A stretch of 25,259 nt of DNA from IMG/VR virus record IMGVR_UViG_3300010296_000075, positions 1 through 25,259 of that record, one strand, 5' to 3'. The notes beneath the pieces were generated by a model. That model was not told where the DNA came from and ran no database searches. It was given only the letters and a program-made list of their open reading frames with translations. The DNA is from a virus. Shown here in pieces: positions 23,665 to 25,259 of the stretch. The translations under genes were made by a program, and so were the position numbers. Numbering within the stretch: the stretch's first letter is position 1; every line of letters begins with the position of its first letter.

Positions 23665-24654
23665 CTATGTGAACAAGTTATTCATGGCAAAGCCGCCGGG
23701 AGCGAAGCCACCACCCTGCCCGTAGAGGCCGATGCCAGCGATGCCAAGGCCAGCCAGAGACTGGAATGGGGATGGACCGGGCGGTCCGAATGTTGTGGTT
23801 GTGCTACCCATGGGCGTTCCCTGAAGAATGTCAGACATGAACGCGATGTTCTGCTTTGGGTAGTTCTGCTGGGCCATGAAATCGCCATAGGCCAAATCGA
23901 GTCCCTGCTGGTCCAAGGCTTGGTTCATAGCGCCAATACCTTGTAATGCTTGGTTTTGTTGGAGGCCTAGACCTTGGTCCAGCCTTGCGAGATTGCCAAT
24001 CCCCTGTGCGCCTTGGATTGCAGCCATGTTGTTTTGCTGGTTCGCAGTAAGACCGGCGGCTTGGTTGCGAGCGTCAGCTTGCATGGCCCGATTAGCGTCC
24101 TGACCAAAAATCTTTGCGCCAGATTCATACGCAGCGGCCAGTTGCTTGGCCTCCATGTCGGCCAGCCTGTCCTGTAGATTGGACTGAGCTTCTGCTTCCT
24201 GAACAAACCGACGAGAGTTGTCGCCGAAGGCTCCAGCGCCAATGGCGCGAGCATCACGCTTCTGCCTTGCAATGTCGTCTGCGTCGAAAATCCGCTGACG
24301 AGCGCGGTCTAGTACATTGTCTGTATACGGGTTCATGTAGTCCGCAGCGGTTTGGCTGTCGAACTGACGCGCCTGTACATCCTGAGGGGAATAGTTGGAC
24401 AGGCTGCGAAGCCCAGACATGGCGGCGTCAACATCGCCTCGCTGCTGGCCCTGCATGTCCCTGATATTCTGCATTGCATCAAGCTGGTCTTGTGTGAAGT
24501 CAGCAATACGCTGACCTCCATATGCTTGATACGGCTCTGCGGTGACCTCCGCCGCCCTCTTCAAATTGTCGATGGCTGGCTGCTTGATGTAATCAGGAAG
24601 CTCCTGAATTACCGTGCTTTGTGCTGAATCAGATGTTTGACAGAGAAAACCCAT
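23665..24654 (-). CDS. Internal virion protein candidate (T7 gp14-like position), Ala/Gln-rich
   Basis: This 329-aa protein ends 8 nt before the 782-aa gene begins. It is rich in Ala, Gln, Asn and Asp, with helical stretches and repeated LxxQxLxGIGxMNQALDQQG-type phrases at about 225-250. The motif YMNPYTDNVLDRARQR near residue 110 is a conserved hallmark of this marine podovirus family as I recall it. A Gly-rich hydrophobic end (SLAGLGIAGIGLYGQGGG) suits insertion into membrane or the portal core. A virion ejection protein is the best guess; there is no enzymatic motif. Confidence 0.87.
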   Translation of the reverse strand: MGFLCQTSDSAQSTVIQELPDYIKQPAIDNLKRAAEVTAEPYQAYGGQRIADFTQDQLDAMQNIRDMQGQQRGDVDAAMSGLRSLSNYSPQDVQARQFDSQTAADYMNPYTDNVLDRARQRIFDADDIARQKRDARAIGAGAFGDNSRRFVQEAEAQSNLQDRLADMEAKQLAAAYESGAKIFGQDANRAMQADARNQAAGLTANQQNNMAAIQGAQGIGNLARLDQGLGLQQNQALQGIGAMNQALDQQGLDLAYGDFMAQQNYPKQNIAFMSDILQGTPMGSTTTTFGPPGPSPFQSLAGLGIAGIGLYGQGGGFAPGGFAMNNLFT

Positions 24655-24657
24655 TTA

Positions 24658-25113
24658 TTACTTCCACAAAAACTTGCTTGTGTCTCCGGTGATGATTGTT
24701 GTTCCCAGTTGTCTTCCGAGGCGTTTAAACAGCTTCGACTTACGGTCTTCATCGACCGGTCCAAAGTTAGCCATCAAAAGAGGGAGACCAGCTTGCGAAG
24801 CCATCTTCTTGGCTTCGTTTACCATCATGCGAAACGCCCGTGTCTTTCGTGCTTCGGGGGCAACGTATGTAAATGCGTCCATGAGTGCCTTGTCATCGGA
24901 CCACCAAAAGTCCGAAATCTTCAGGCCCATCACGGCACGGGGTAGGCTTCCGTCTTCGATGACTAGAATAACACCCTGCTGTAGGGTGGTGCGTACATGG
25001 CGTTCAACCTTGGCTACGTTGATTGAACCCATGCCACTCTCCTCATGCATTCTGAGGAGGAGAAATAGTATGTCGTTTACGTCCTCTTCGAGGGCCTTAC
25101 GAAGACGCAGCAC
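24658..25113 (-). CDS. GNAT-family N-acetyltransferase-like protein
   Basis: This 151-aa protein starts at GTG 25113 and overlaps the upstream gene by 17 nt. The pattern LRKALEEDVNDILFLLLRMHEES at the start, VILVIEDGSLPRAVMGL in the middle and FTYVAPEARKTRAFRMMVNEAKKMA (beta4-alpha3 with an acetyl-CoA loop-like R-K-x-R-A-F) fit the GNAT fold. Such genes are common among podovirus virion genes; the target is unknown, perhaps a virion or host protein. The canonical Q/RxxGxG/A loop is degenerate, so activity is not certain. A GTTTAAAC site is at 24723 (Phe-Lys). Confidence 0.82.
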   Translation of the reverse strand: MLRLRKALEEDVNDILFLLLRMHEESGMGSINVAKVERHVRTTLQQGVILVIEDGSLPRAVMGLKISDFWWSDDKALMDAFTYVAPEARKTRAFRMMVNEAKKMASQAGLPLLMANFGPVDEDRKSKLFKRLGRQLGTTIITGDTSKFLWK

Positions 25114-25259
25114 GGGCCTTGTACTTTTTCAGTGCTGCCAGCCGCTGCTGCTCAAGGCTTTTAATACCCTTGTCGTAGCTGCCCTGCCCCTCGTCCAGAA
25201 CCATCTCATACGGCAGGACGTACTCCCTAGATGAGAGCATGAATGGACCTACTAGGTCG
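25097..25259 (-). CDS. C-terminal end of a gene running off the window
   Basis: An open frame enters at the window edge and ends at TAA 25099-25097, giving 53 visible residues. It includes FMLSSREYVLPYEMVLDEGQ and a Lys/Arg/Ala-rich helical end (LAALKKYKARAASS). Overlap with the GNAT start supports a shared operon. It is too short to name; a structural protein is likely from its place. Confidence 0.65.
   Translation of the reverse strand, partial: DLVGPFMLSSREYVLPYEMVLDEGQGSYDKGIKSLEQQRLAALKKYKARAASS

Larger units (their letters stand above)
498..24730. repeat. Dispersed palindrome GTTTAAAC, 11 copies at spaced intervals
   Basis: Exact copies start at 498, 2032, 3919, 7081, 9276, 11200, 14393, 17676, 19310, 22118 and 24723. 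Gaps run from 1534 to 3283 bp, mean about 2.4 kb. Ten copies lie inside genes, six read as Phe-Lys and four as Leu-Asn (TTA AAC); one lies in the leader of the gene at 9293. With equal base use about 0.4 copies are expected in this length, fewer at higher GC. The function is unknown; a protein-binding or methylation site is inferred. Confidence 0.85.

Noticed and set aside
1-25259. CRISPR array, tRNA or rRNA genes, insertion sequences
   Set aside because: No regularly spaced repeat-spacer units, no cloverleaf with a TTCGA-type arm and no transposase were found by eye. The GTTTAAAC copies are far too widely spaced for a CRISPR.

Overview
The window looks like about 25 kb of a temperate, podovirus-like tailed phage, probably infecting a (marine) alphaproteobacterium. 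The phage assignment is read from the genes: CI-like repressor, tyrosine integrase with a small excisionase-type protein, ERF recombinase, TOPRIM/RecA-type primase-helicase, GH24 lysozyme with holins, and a very large polyvalent virion protein next to Gln/Ala-rich internal virion-type proteins. The host guess is inference from the moderately high GC, the B12-dependent class II ribonucleotide reductase, the GTA-type holin and a general resemblance (from memory, not searched) to marine podoviruses of Rhodobacteraceae and SAR116. No rRNA, tRNA or CRISPR was seen.

Layout. (1) 1-155: end of a small plus-strand HTH gene, facing a minus-strand terminator. (2) 240-5796, minus strand, early and replication block, in transcription order: VRR-NUC nuclease, a 129-aa unknown, class II RNR (nrdJ), a 79-aa unknown, a winged-helix replication-initiator-like protein, a separate primase zinc finger, the primase-helicase, and a regulator-like protein. 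Nearly all neighbours overlap or are coupled by ATGA junctions. (3) 5797-5925: divergent control region with a 33-bp inverted repeat, probably the repressor operator. (4) 5926-10933, plus strand: CI-like repressor, its terminator, then an operon from a sigma70-like promoter carrying a RecB/Cas4-like exonuclease, ERF annealase, SSB-like protein and HNH nuclease. A 287-bp non-coding gap follows, then an unknown gene, an Xis-like protein and the integrase. (5) 10934-11071: a 103-bp interrupted palindrome at the convergent junction, a candidate attP and/or terminator. (6) 11072-13011, minus strand: lysis block (small Cys protein, 3TM holin, second holin-like protein, small exported protein) with an orphan adenine methyltransferase and the lysozyme. 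(7) 13119-25259, minus strand: virion genes, namely a 2725-aa polyvalent protein with an HEAFH zincin motif, a 782-aa Gln-rich protein, a 329-aa internal protein, a GNAT acetyltransferase, and the end of a further gene at the window edge.

How the parts fit. The repressor probably holds the divergent minus-strand replication operon off. The plus-strand operon supplies recombination and integration/excision functions. Late minus-strand transcription runs from the virion genes through lysis into the convergent junction. Because the int-to-late-gene junction is unbroken, the sequence is more likely the phage form than an integrated prophage split at att.

The most unusual signal is the perfect palindrome GTTTAAAC. 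It occurs 11 times, spaced 1.5-3.3 kb apart across both coding strands and all modules, where about 0.4 copies would be expected by chance. It is laid over genes in two reading frames, which suggests a genome-wide DNA-binding or modification site.
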